Both the position numbers and the translations under genes were made by a program. Under the pieces are notes generated by a model, which saw only the letters and a list, made by a program, of their open reading frames with translations, was not told where the DNA came from and made no database searches. 64,000 nt of DNA from Bradyrhizobium sp. SZCCHNS1050 (GTDB lineage Bacteria > Pseudomonadota > Alphaproteobacteria > Rhizobiales > Xanthobacteraceae), in assembly GCF_032484785.1 (NCBI RefSeq), contig NZ_JAUETR010000003.1, positions 124,001 through 188,000 on the forward strand, given 5' to 3'. This document shows, piece by piece, positions 48,307 through 57,115 of this stretch; position 1 is the stretch's first letter; each line of letters starts with the position of its first letter.

Positions 48307-49467
48307 TCAGGCTGCGGCGGCACCGATTATCCCATCCAATGAGCGCTGAATCATCTCCGTATATTCCGCCGCAGACGGGTGGTAGCGTGCGGTCTGGTTG
48401 AAGGGGCTCGCATGTGCGCGCGAACCCAAAGCTGAGACGTCGGCCCCCCGGTAACCAAGTTCGGCCAAGGTCGCCGGCAGGTTCAAGGTCCGCATCAACA
48501 CGGCGATTGCCGCGGAAAGCGACGCTCCGGGGGAGAGTCCCATCGCCCCCGCAATAGCCGCGGCCCGATCGGAGGCGTGACAGCAGACGGAGTCCAACGA
48601 GCAGACCAGGCCAATGCCGCTCAACAGTCCATGATGGAAGCCCTGGTCGCCGCAGGTGATCGCGATGGCGTGCGCCGGTCCTAGGCCCATGCTGATGGCT
48701 ACGCCGCCTGCATAGGCCGCGGCCATCATCTCCGATCGTGCGCGAAGGTCGCCGCCGCGTTGGGTTGCGTCTCGGATGGCCGCCATTGCTCGTCGGATGC
48801 CGTCCAATGCAAGCGCGTCGGCAAAGGGTAACATTCGGCTGGAAAGATAACCTTCCACGCAGTGTGAGATCGCATCGATTCCGGTGGCCGCGGTGAGCCG
48901 GGGCGGCAGCGTCAACGACAGCTCCGGATCGAGCATCGCAAAATGCGGCACGATGGCGGGCGAACTCATTCCCGTCGAGGCGGTCGTGGCGTCCGGGTGG
49001 ATGCCGGCATCGGGCGATGCCTCGCTTCCTGTCCCGGCAGTGGTCGGAATCACTGCAAGCGGGGCGCATCGCCGAGGCTTGGCCGTGGGATTGCCGGCAT
49101 AGTTGGTTACGCTTCCAGGGTTGGTTGCGAGCAGCGCGATGTATTTGGCCGTGTCGATCACCGAGCCGCCGCCGAGCGCGATCACGCCATCGCAATTGCT
49201 TGTTCTGTAGAGCGCCGCACCCCGGTCAGCGTCCGAGAACAGGGGATTTTCGGTCACGTCGTTCAGGATCGCCGCGGCCGGGCCCCGTTTGAGCGCAGCG
49301 GTGACGCGATCGACCAGGCCGACCGTCGTGATCCCGTGGTCGGTCACCAGCATCGGCCGCCTCATGCCCAGACGATCGAGCTCCTCGTCGAGGCAGGACA
49401 GTGCACCGGCGCCGAACACGGTGCGGGGAAGTTGCAGTGATGCGACCATCTGCAATCCTGTGATCAT
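48307..49467 (-). CDS. Iron-type (group III) alcohol dehydrogenase
   Basis: 386 residues. NAD-binding GVIALGGGSVIDTAKYIAL and VIPTTAGTGSEAS, then the metal-site regions ATGIDAISHCVEGYLS and GFHHGLLSGIGLV, define the Fe-ADH family (which includes maleylacetate reductases and lactaldehyde reductases). Substrate unknown. The ATG at 49467 overlaps the stop of the 68-residue gene (ATGA). A second in-frame ATG at 49449 has a good AGGA before it, so either start is possible. Confidence 0.86.
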   Translation of the reverse strand: MITGLQMVASLQLPRTVFGAGALSCLDEELDRLGMRRPMLVTDHGITTVGLVDRVTAALKRGPAAAILNDVTENPLFSDADRGAALYRTSNCDGVIALGGGSVIDTAKYIALLATNPGSVTNYAGNPTAKPRRCAPLAVIPTTAGTGSEASPDAGIHPDATTASTGMSSPAIVPHFAMLDPELSLTLPPRLTAATGIDAISHCVEGYLSSRMLPFADALALDGIRRAMAAIRDATQRGGDLRARSEMMAAAYAGGVAISMGLGPAHAIAITCGDQGFHHGLLSGIGLVCSLDSVCCHASDRAAAIAGAMGLSPGASLSAAIAVLMRTLNLPATLAELGYRGADVSALGSRAHASPFNQTARYHPSAAEYTEMIQRSLDGIIGAAAA

Positions 49468-49670
49468 TTTCCGGCGAGGACCATGCGCAATGCTCTCACA
49501 ACGAGAGCCCAGCTCAGAAACCTGTAGCCGGCCCGCAGCTCGTTGCCGCGAAGGACGCCCTTCATCGGCATGGCGCCCATGATCGTGCCGCCGATGACAA
49601 GCCCGTCCTCCGTTGCATCGACGCTGGTGATCGTCATCAGCTCGGTCCCTTCCGGTGTGAAGATCCGCAT
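49464..49670 (-). CDS. Small conserved-looking protein between CrtI-like and Fe-ADH genes
   Basis: 68 residues. It reads MRIFTPEGTELMTITSVDAT and then IGGTIMGAMPMKGVLRGNEL before a basic hydrophobic C-terminus, with no signal peptide. The start lies 4 bases after the flavoprotein stop, and its stop overlaps the alcohol dehydrogenase start, so translation is coupled on both sides. I recall similar short proteins beside aromatic-catabolic genes, but I assign no function. Confidence 0.65.
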   Translation of the reverse strand: MRIFTPEGTELMTITSVDATEDGLVIGGTIMGAMPMKGVLRGNELRAGYRFLSWALVVRALRMVLAGK

Positions 49671-49674
49671 CGCC

Positions 49675-51258
49675 TCACCCGATCAAGCTGTCGAAGTTGA
49701 TCTTCAGATCCTGGCATGCCCTGATCGCGGTCGCGCGGCCTGCGCCGCTGACGCTCGATACGTTGATCGCGGTCCCCGTGAGATAGAGGTTCTCGATCCC
49801 CGGTATCTTCAGTTTCGCGAGCTCGGGATTGGGACGGTGGCCCCCGATCTGGTGCAGATATTCGCCGGCCCCGCTCACGTCGCCCTTCTGGAACATCGAT
49901 GAATGCCGTGACACTTCCAATGGCGTATCGAACCGGCGGCCGATGATGTTCTCATGGGTGACGTTGGGCGCATATTCGCGGTAACGCTCCAGCAGCCAGT
50001 CGCCGATTTCCCATTGGCGCTCGTCCCAGGATGCCGCACCGGTCCGCAGGTCGAACGGACCGAAGCCATAGACGGTGATCGCGGCCTTGCCCGGGGGACA
50101 TTGGGTCTCATCGAACTGGCACTGCATATGCGAGGCAAGAATGGTGTCGGTCGATCCTTCGCTCCACATATCGCCGTAGCGATAATTGTCGAAGACGCGC
50201 AGAAATCGCTCGAGCGTGGGCGGTGCATAATTGGCGAGGATCACCCGGCCGGCCTCGGCGCCGGCCTTGTATTTTGGGGGTTCGTTAAGCGCGAGATGCT
50301 GGGGCATGATGGAGAAGGCGCCGGTCTTGACTCGCCTGGCACGGGCGACGACATCCGGCGCCACTTTCTCGACCATATCGCCGATCAGCCAAGGATGAAT
50401 TTGGCCGATAACAGCTGCACGCGCCTTGATCTCTTCGCCGGACGCCAGACGGACCGAGGTGGCGCGGCCGTTTTGGACCAGTACCTTTTCGACCGGTGCT
50501 TCCGTCCGAAGCTCCGCGCCATGATCCTCAAGGCAGGCGACCAATGCGTCGACCAGTGCGCCGCTGCCGCCGACCGGGACGCCGATCGGATACGTGTGAA
50601 CCATCCCAGGCATGGTGTAGAGGATGAATCCAGTGCCCATGTCCTCTGGCGCGGTCAGCGTCTCCGCTGCGAACTTGAGCAGGTGAATGATCAGCTTGTC
50701 GCTCTCGAACCACTCGCGGCAGATGTCGAGCTTGCTCATCTGCAGAGCGCGGAAAATCTCCTGTCCCTCCACGCTCTGGTCGAGCAGGGCGTAAAACGGC
50801 CCTTGCTGCGGCGCGGGCGTGAACAGGCTCTGCGTCACCATCGGCACGATCTTCATGCTCATCGCCGCAAAGCGGCGGTAGGCCTCGGCGTCGCTGGGCG
50901 AAATCCTGGCAATGCTCTCGCAGGTCCGGTCAACATCCTTATAGGTGACGAGGGAGGAGCCGTCCTCGAACATCGTCGAATAGACGGCGTCCGGGTAAAG
51001 ATATTTCAAGCCGTATTTGGACTGAAGCTTCAGCTCGTCATTCCTGATCAGTGGATTGGCCTGGATGTTGACGTGCAGCGACGAATGCAGGTCGAACTTG
51101 AAGCCGGGCGCCAAGATTTCCTTGGTCACCACGCCACCGCCGAGCCAGTCATTCTTTTCCAGTACGAGCACGCTCAGGCCTGCCTTGGCCAGATAGGCTG
51201 CGGTCGTCAGGCCGTTATGGCCGGACCCGATGACCACGATGTCGTAGCTCTTGGACAT
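49675..51258 (-). CDS. CrtI/phytoene-desaturase-like FAD oxidoreductase
   Basis: 527 residues. FAD-binding DIVVIGSGHNGLTTAAYLAK at the N-terminus, VLEKNDWLGGGVVTKEI after it, and the C-terminal GIENLYLTGTAINVSSVSGA match the phytoene-dehydrogenase-like amine-oxidase fold. The real substrate in this setting is probably not a carotenoid; members are found in aromatic and dehydro-dimer pathways. It follows ALDH by 30 bases. Confidence 0.86.
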   Translation of the reverse strand: MSKSYDIVVIGSGHNGLTTAAYLAKAGLSVLVLEKNDWLGGGVVTKEILAPGFKFDLHSSLHVNIQANPLIRNDELKLQSKYGLKYLYPDAVYSTMFEDGSSLVTYKDVDRTCESIARISPSDAEAYRRFAAMSMKIVPMVTQSLFTPAPQQGPFYALLDQSVEGQEIFRALQMSKLDICREWFESDKLIIHLLKFAAETLTAPEDMGTGFILYTMPGMVHTYPIGVPVGGSGALVDALVACLEDHGAELRTEAPVEKVLVQNGRATSVRLASGEEIKARAAVIGQIHPWLIGDMVEKVAPDVVARARRVKTGAFSIMPQHLALNEPPKYKAGAEAGRVILANYAPPTLERFLRVFDNYRYGDMWSEGSTDTILASHMQCQFDETQCPPGKAAITVYGFGPFDLRTGAASWDERQWEIGDWLLERYREYAPNVTHENIIGRRFDTPLEVSRHSSMFQKGDVSGAGEYLHQIGGHRPNPELAKLKIPGIENLYLTGTAINVSSVSGAGRATAIRACQDLKINFDSLIG

Positions 51259-51288
51259 TGGATGTTCCTCGCGATCGCGGCAAAACGG

Positions 51289-52737
51289 TCAGATCGGATA
51301 GTGCTGGTTGGGATCCTCGACGGAGATCCACTGCACGTCGGTGAATTCATGGATGCCCGGGGCACCGCCGAACCGGCCATACCCGCTTGCCTTCATGCCG
51401 CCGAGCGGCATCTGAGCCTCGTCGTTGACGGTCGGTCCGTTGATATGGCAGCAGCCAAAATCGAGCCGCTGCGCGATCACCATCGCAAGACCGACATCCC
51501 TGGTGAAGATCGCGGAGGAAAGACCATATTCCGTGTCGTTGGCGACACGGATGGCGTCCTCGATGTCATTGACGCGCACAATCGTCGTGACCGGTCCAAA
51601 GGACTCCTCGTAGTAGATGTTCATGCCGGGCCTGACGTGATCGAGCAGCGCCGCATTCATGAGCGCGCCGTCCGCGTCGCCGCCGGCAAGCAGCTTTGCG
51701 CCTTTTCCAACCGCGTCCGCGATCAGTTCCTGCACGCGATGAACGGACTGGACGGAGATCAATCCGCCGAGCGGAACATCGCTGGTCAACGGATTGCCAG
51801 CGACCAGAGTCCTGGCCTTCGCCGCCAGCTTGTTGGCGAACTCGTCGGCGACGGCATGATCGATAACCACGCGCTCGGTCGACATGCAGATTTGACCCTG
51901 GTGCATGTAGGCGCCGAACGCGGTCGCTGCGACCGCGGCGTCGATATCAGCATCTCTCAACACCAGAATCGGAGCTTTGCCACCGAGTTCGAGCAGCGCC
52001 GGCTTCAGATAGCGGGCACAAGTTCCGGCGACGATCCTGCCCGTTCGCGTCGAACCGGTGAAGTTGACGCGGCGGACGGCCGGATGAGCGATCATCGCCT
52101 CGGCGACGGCTCCGGCATCCTGCGGCTTGTGAGTGATGAAGTTGAGGACGCCCGGTGGCAGCCCCGCATCGTGCATCACCTGCGCGAGCTTGAACTGGGT
52201 CCCGGGGCTAAGCTCGGAGGCCTTGAGAATTACCGTGTTGCCGCAAGCAATGGCCGTGCAGAACGCCCGCACGGCCAGGATCACGGGTGCATTCCACGGC
52301 GCAATCGCCAACACCACGCCAGCCGGGCGTCGTACCGCCATCGAGAACATTCCCGGCTTGTTGCTCGGAATGATCTCTCCCTTCACCTGGGTGGTAAGAC
52401 CGGCGGCTTCCCGCAACATGCCGGCGGCAAGTTTCGCGTTGAATACATACCAGGGCTTCGATGCTCCGGTCTCGCCGATCATGACGTCCCTGAACTCGTC
52501 AGTGCGCGCTTCGAGCAAAGCGGCAGCTCGTAGGAGAATGTCGCGCTTGGCGGCGGGGGCCGTCGCGGCCCAGGCGGGAAAAGCCGCCGCGCAGGACTCG
52601 ACCGCCTTGACGGCTTGTTCGGGTGTCGCTGCGGCTGCTTCCGTGACCAGATCGCCGCTGATGGGGCTGCGCCTTTCGAACCGTCCGGCGGCGCCGGGCC
52701 ACTCCACGCCGTCGATGATCAATGATGCCTCGAGCAC
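51289..52737 (-). CDS. NAD(P)-dependent aldehyde dehydrogenase (vanillin/benzaldehyde type)
   Basis: 482 residues, a typical length. The active-site Glu lies in LELGGKAPILVL and the catalytic Cys in GQICMSTERVV; the NAD-binding NFTGSTRTGRIVA is present. The sequence resembles salicylaldehyde/vanillin dehydrogenases. A GTG start at 52737 follows GGGAGGA at good spacing. It is the first gene of the five-gene minus-strand set, reading away from a region with a LysR-type box. Confidence 0.88.
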   Translation of the reverse strand: MLEASLIIDGVEWPGAAGRFERRSPISGDLVTEAAAATPEQAVKAVESCAAAFPAWAATAPAAKRDILLRAAALLEARTDEFRDVMIGETGASKPWYVFNAKLAAGMLREAAGLTTQVKGEIIPSNKPGMFSMAVRRPAGVVLAIAPWNAPVILAVRAFCTAIACGNTVILKASELSPGTQFKLAQVMHDAGLPPGVLNFITHKPQDAGAVAEAMIAHPAVRRVNFTGSTRTGRIVAGTCARYLKPALLELGGKAPILVLRDADIDAAVAATAFGAYMHQGQICMSTERVVIDHAVADEFANKLAAKARTLVAGNPLTSDVPLGGLISVQSVHRVQELIADAVGKGAKLLAGGDADGALMNAALLDHVRPGMNIYYEESFGPVTTIVRVNDIEDAIRVANDTEYGLSSAIFTRDVGLAMVIAQRLDFGCCHINGPTVNDEAQMPLGGMKASGYGRFGGAPGIHEFTDVQWISVEDPNQHYPI

Positions 52738-53268
52738 GCATTCCTCCCAAAACCGTCGGATGCCCTGGTTCAGTCCCCGGGCCCGCGCTTGTTGTTTTTC
52801 GAGACTACTCTCGAAATTGTCCGCAAGTCAAACTGAACATCGCATGAAGCGAAAAGCACGGACCGGATCTTTGATCCGAAGAGGAGGCAGAGGACCGCCG
52901 CACTGCGCGACGGGTGGGTATCGACAACGTCGATACATCTCATCGATACAATCTGTTATGTGATTTGAGGGCCCATCCATAAAGTACATATTCGGAAAAT
53001 CAAAAAAAGAGTGGTTGATGGAGGGATGCTTCGCGTGGGTGGTGTCGACGCCGCTATCGCCAGCTCAACTGATGGGCTTTCGATTGCCGTCCTCAGGAGT
53101 TATCTCCCGCACGAGGGGCGGATAGACTTCGCGAAACCCAGCACTGCATTTCCACCGTGTTTGAGGGCCGGCCGTCCAGCCGTGCATCGGAAATCGCTCG
53201 CCCGATCATGGAGCGACGCCGGTTTCGATGATCCCATCGTGTCGTTCTCGTTGTGAAAGGAAATCGAA
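52738..53268. other. Divergent control region between ALDH and carotenoid oxygenase
   Basis: 531 bases without a convincing gene. It holds the TATC-N9-GATA palindrome at 52918-52936 and a third half-site CATCGATAC at 52941-52949, and becomes AT-rich near 52960-53020, as expected for promoters. A short ORF at 53011-53256 has no recognisable family. Confidence 0.5.
52918..52936. promoter_or_regulatory. LysR-type operator, TATC-N9-GATA palindrome
   Basis: GTATCGACAACGTCGATAC is a perfect 8-bp inverted repeat with a 3-base centre. Read as ATC-N9-GAT it equals the half-site rule of NodD-like LysR regulators. It lies 181 bases from the ALDH start and 332 bases before the carotenoid oxygenase start. 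The NodD-like LysR gene at 57116-58063 is the obvious candidate partner. Confidence 0.6.
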
Positions 53269-54749
53269 ATGAACGAACATGTCGGGCCGGCGGAGGGGAT
53301 GCAGTTTCCGGATGATATCGTCTTCCAGGGACACGCCGCACCCGTTCGCATCGAAGGCAGCGTTCACGACCTGGAAGTGGTCGGTGCCATTCCTCCCGAA
53401 CTCGAAGGCGTCTATTACCGCAACAGCGCGGACCATGCCTATCCGCCGCTGCACGGCCGCGACATTTTCCTGAATGGCGACGGCATGGTGCACATGGTGC
53501 GGTTCGAGCGCGGGCACGCCGACCTCACCACGCGCTACGTGCGCACGCGCAAGTTCGAGTTGGAGCGGGCGGCCAGGCGAGCGTTATTCGGTGCATACCG
53601 CAATTCGTTTACCGACTCCTCCGAAGTTGCGGGCGAGGACGCCAACACGGCGAACACATCCGTGATGTGGCACCACGGCAAGCTGTACGCCTTGAAGGAA
53701 TCCGGCAGGCCGTACGAACTGGATCCGATCACCTGGAGACTCGCGGGCAGAGCGACTTTGGCGGCCAGTTGAAGAGCCGTACCTTCACGGCTCACCCGAA
53801 GTTCGATCCTTTGACCGGCGAATGTATCGCGTTCGCCTACAATTGCGAGGGCGTGGCCAGCGACGAAATCGAGCTCTACCGAGTCGACCGCGAGGGCTGT
53901 TTCACTCGGACCGAACGCTTCAAGGCGCCGTACTGCTCCATGGTGCACGATTTCCTGGTCTCGCGAAACTACATCGCTTTCGTCATCTGTCCGATGGTTT
54001 GCGATTGGGAACGCGTCAAGCGCGGCGAGCCGTATTGGCATTGGGACAGCTATCGCAAGACCTATATCGGCGTGATTCCGCGTGAGCAGGGCGTCGACGC
54101 TATCCGCTGGTTCACCGCGCCCAAGCTGGCGATGCAGACGCACACGTTCAACGCCTGGGAAGACGGCAGCAGGCTGGTGCTCGATCATTTCGTGACGGAG
54201 TCCGGCTGGCTGAGCCAGTTTCCTGATCTGCACAATCCCAACGCCCATGAAATGCCGCCATTCGGCGAGCGCTGGATCGTGGATCTCGCAAGCGAAGCCG
54301 ATCACGTCGAGATCAGGCGGTTCATCTCGCATATCGGCGAGATGCCGGTGATCGATCCGCGCTTTGCGATGGGCCGCGCCCGGCATTACTGGTTCGGGAC
54401 CAACAATCCGAAGCTGGGACCCATGCTGCCGTCCGGCCCGAAGGGGCCGCCCTTTACCTGCTTGGGCCACTTCGACGAGAGGACCGGAGCCCTGGATTTC
54501 TATTACGCCGGCCCCGACTCGTCCCCCGAGGAGCCGTACTTCGTTCCCCGAAGCGCCGACGCAGCCGAAGGCGACGGATGGCTGCTGTCAATGGTCGGCC
54601 GGAGAGCCGAGAACCGGACCGACCTCGTGATCCTCGATGCTCTGCATCTGAGCCGTGGGCCCGGTGCCGTCGTGAAGTTTCCATGCCGGGTGCACGAGGG
54701 CTTTCACGGTACCTGGGTCAGCCAAAAAGTACTTGAGCGGTCGCTGTGA
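53269..54749 (+). pseudogene. Lignostilbene-dioxygenase-like carotenoid oxygenase, frameshifted
   Basis: The protein runs from the ATG at 53269 (AAAGGA upstream) to Trp at 53734-53736. There a single G is missing, and the family continues in the next frame (ETRGQSDFGGQLKS) to the stop at 54747-54749. The rebuilt product is about 493 residues. The four iron ligands are present after the break: TAHPK, MVHDF, THTFNAWE and GFHGTW. ALFGAYRNSFTD and LYALKESGRPYE are the Tyr and Lys regions of lignostilbene cleavage enzymes. The open frame ends at 53772, so as written the gene is broken unless the missing G is a sequencing error. Confidence 0.82.
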
Positions 54750-54789
54750 TGCGCTCGCACCGATCTCAGCACGACGGAGGAATCTGGCA

Positions 54790-55451
54790 GTGATAAAGCT
54801 CTACGGATCGCTGCATTCGCGCGCCCTTCGGAATGGGTGGATGCTCAGAGAACTCGGGTTGGAATGGGAGAACGTGCCGACCAATTTTCAGGATGGCAGC
54901 ACGCGTACACCGGAGTTTCTCGCCATCAACCCCAATGGCCGTGTCCCTGCGCTCGAGGACGACGGCCTGCGACTGTGCGAGTCGCTTGCGATCAATCTCT
55001 ATCTCGCTCGCAAGTATGGCGGACCGCTCGCGCCGCGCACGAGGGAGGAGGAAGCGCTCGCAACCCAATGGAGCTTCTGGGTGATCGCCGAAATCGAGAA
55101 GCCCCTGCTGCTGGCTGCGGCCAACCGAGTTCTGTTCGAGCCCGCGAGTGCGCGACGCGAGGCTGAGTCGATATCGCGCTCGGCAAGCTCGCGCGGCCCT
55201 GGGGCGTCCTCGACGCTCATCTACAGAAGCAGGCTTATCTAGTGAATGAGGACTTCACCGTCGCCGACCTGAACGTTGCATCGGTCATGACGCTTCTACC
55301 GCTCGCCGGGATCGATATTGAGGCGTGGCCGGCCATGCGACGTTGGTTGCTTGAATGTTTGGAGCGCCCTGCGATCGCAGACTGGAAGGATGTCAGCTTC
55401 AGGATCCCTCGTTCGGAAACGCCGCTCGAGATGCTGCGGATGTTCGTTTGA
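54790..55451 (+). pseudogene. Glutathione S-transferase, frameshifted
   Basis: The GTG at 54790 follows GGAGG at ideal spacing. The N-terminal thioredoxin-like domain is present (KLYGSLHSRALR, NPNGRVPALEDDGLRLCESL). The reading frame then changes near 55168: the helical domain continues one base back as DIALGKLARPWGVLDAHLQ and ends in NEDFTVADLNVASVM to 55451. The full product would be about 220 residues. It begins 40 bases after the carotenoid oxygenase. Like that gene it needs one added base to read through, so both may be decayed or share an assembly error. Confidence 0.8.
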
Positions 55452-55961
55452 CGCGTGATGCTGCACTGGGCCGGTGAAACGCGGTCGTCACAGCGCCGTT
55501 CCGATCTGACTTGCGAGCTCTGACTTGCAAGACAGGGCGGGTCTCCGGGATCGGATGCGTGATCCCTGGAGATCAATGCAGATACATAAAAGCGATCGGG
55601 GAGCGAAAGATGAGAAGGGACCGGTGAGCAGGACGAGATCGTTGCGCTCAGTGCTGTGGCAACCCTGACTTAGGCCGAATCTCATCGACGATCCTGCGTT
55701 CGAATCACAACCGACCAGTTGTTGATTGCGCGTATCGCCTGTGCGACGCCTTGCAGGCGATCGCCTGCTGCAATCGAACAGAGGCGGGAGCAATCCGAAG
55801 CGCTACTATCAAAAACGACGATAGCTGATATCGATTGATTTTGTTTGTTTAGGAAGCGTCTGCTCTCCAGGATCGCGATGTTTGCGCCAAGCTCTTGAGA
55901 GAGCCCGTTCGGCCAAGGTTCCGAAGAGGATCGCAAGCCGCGGAAAACAAAGGGGGGATAC
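55452..55961. other. Control region upstream of the outer-membrane channel gene
   Basis: 510 bases with no gene of coding character. It holds a second TATC-N9-GATA palindrome at 55806-55824 and is AT-rich around 55800-55850. A GTTCGAATC string near 55691 is not part of a tRNA. Confidence 0.5.
55806..55824. promoter_or_regulatory. LysR-type operator, second TATC-N9-GATA palindrome
   Basis: CTATCAAAAACGACGATAG keeps the CTATC and GATAG arms with nine bases between ATC and GAT, the same rule as the site at 52918. It lies 138 bases before the outer-membrane channel gene. Confidence 0.55.
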
Positions 55962-57059
55962 ATGGCATTTCGTTGCCACTTGCTTGCGTCTGTCATCATC
56001 GTTCAACTGAGCGCCGTTGCCAATGCCGCGGACTTGGCCGTCAAGGCCAATCCGCCGCCGGATCAGCCGTTCTTCTTCGTGGTCGACGATCGCGCGACTG
56101 TCTCATGGATGCCGAGCGGGACGACACCCGGCCAGTTCGGTGTCGGCCCCAATGGGACGGTCAACGGCACGACCGCCAAGCAGGTCTATGCGCTCACGCA
56201 CTTCGACGCGTGGGCCTACGGTACCAACTTCGTCAATATCATGATGCTCAAGTCGGGTCACAATGACCCGGCGTCGCCCTGCATCAACGCGGGCGTCACG
56301 GTCAATTTCACAGCAGGAGATTGTGCGGGGGCGACCGAGTTCTACGGACTGTTTCGAAGCACCTTCGGATGGAATCAGATCTTCAACACCAATGCATTCA
56401 GCGCCGGGCCGTTGCATAACGTTTCCTTCGAAATCGGCGCGGATGCCGAGACCGCCAACATCTTTCTTGCGCCGGCCAAGCGACAGGTCGTCGCCGGCCT
56501 GCAATTTGCGTTTGACCTGCCGTACAAGGGATACTTCAACGTCGCGCCCCTGGTGTCCTGGGAGTTCTCCAACCACAACGCATTCACTCAATGCGGAACC
56601 GCTTTCGCAGGCGGGCCGATCGCGGGCGTTAGCTGTAACGCCAGCGGAAACATCAGCTTTCGGCCGACATGGGCAGTCGAGGTGAACTACTACATGGACC
56701 TGGGCGTCCTGCCTCTGTCCCTGCAATTCTTCTCGATCAGCGGACGCGCCGGATGGTATGGGGCCAAAGGGGACTCGAATGGCTTGCCCGCTCTCTCAGG
56801 CACGGGACGGTTCAGCACCGCGAGCGCGGTCGAGTTCAACAGCGAGCCCATCCGGCTGACGTTCGACGCCAGTAAGGCGGTGATGGGTCCTAAATACTCG
56901 CATCTTGTGGACGTCTGGGTTGCCTACCGATATTGGCAGAACAAGTTCGGCCTTGATCACAACGCGGCGCCTGGGGTGTGCACCATCGCCGCGACTGGCC
57001 AAAGCACGAATTCCTGCACGGAAAAGACCGTCTATAGTGGTATCACCGTGAAGTTCTAG
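55962..57059 (+). CDS. Outer-membrane beta-barrel channel (Tsx/OmpK-like)
   Basis: 365 residues. Signal peptide about 1-22 (ending AVANA). The mature part alternates polar and aromatic residues, with HFDAWAYGTNFVNIMMLKSG, GATEFYGLFRSTFGWN and FDLPYKGYFNVAPLVSWEF, and ends in Phe (GITVKF), as in outer-membrane barrels recognised by BAM. It resembles nucleoside-channel (Tsx-like) proteins. GGGGGG lies just before the ATG. It could admit the cluster's aromatic substrate. Confidence 0.72.
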   Translation: MAFRCHLLASVIIVQLSAVANAADLAVKANPPPDQPFFFVVDDRATVSWMPSGTTPGQFGVGPNGTVNGTTAKQVYALTHFDAWAYGTNFVNIMMLKSGHNDPASPCINAGVTVNFTAGDCAGATEFYGLFRSTFGWNQIFNTNAFSAGPLHNVSFEIGADAETANIFLAPAKRQVVAGLQFAFDLPYKGYFNVAPLVSWEFSNHNAFTQCGTAFAGGPIAGVSCNASGNISFRPTWAVEVNYYMDLGVLPLSLQFFSISGRAGWYGAKGDSNGLPALSGTGRFSTASAVEFNSEPIRLTFDASKAVMGPKYSHLVDVWVAYRYWQNKFGLDHNAAPGVCTIAATGQSTNSCTEKTVYSGITVKF

Positions 57060-57115
57060 CTGATTGCCCGTATGCCTGGCCTCGAAGCGGCGGTGCGATG
57101 CTCGCGTAGCGCCGC

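Noticed and set aside
49954..52533. 859-residue plus-strand ORF
   Set aside because: It is antisense to the CrtI-like and ALDH genes, whose FAD, Cys and Glu motifs are intact. It has no family character.
53011..53256. 81-residue ORF between ALDH and carotenoid oxygenase
   Set aside because: No clear ribosome site, no family features, and it covers a regulatory region.
55688..55710. tRNA T-loop-like GTTCGAATC
   Set aside because: The flanking bases do not form the five-base T stem and no acceptor or anticodon arm is found nearby.
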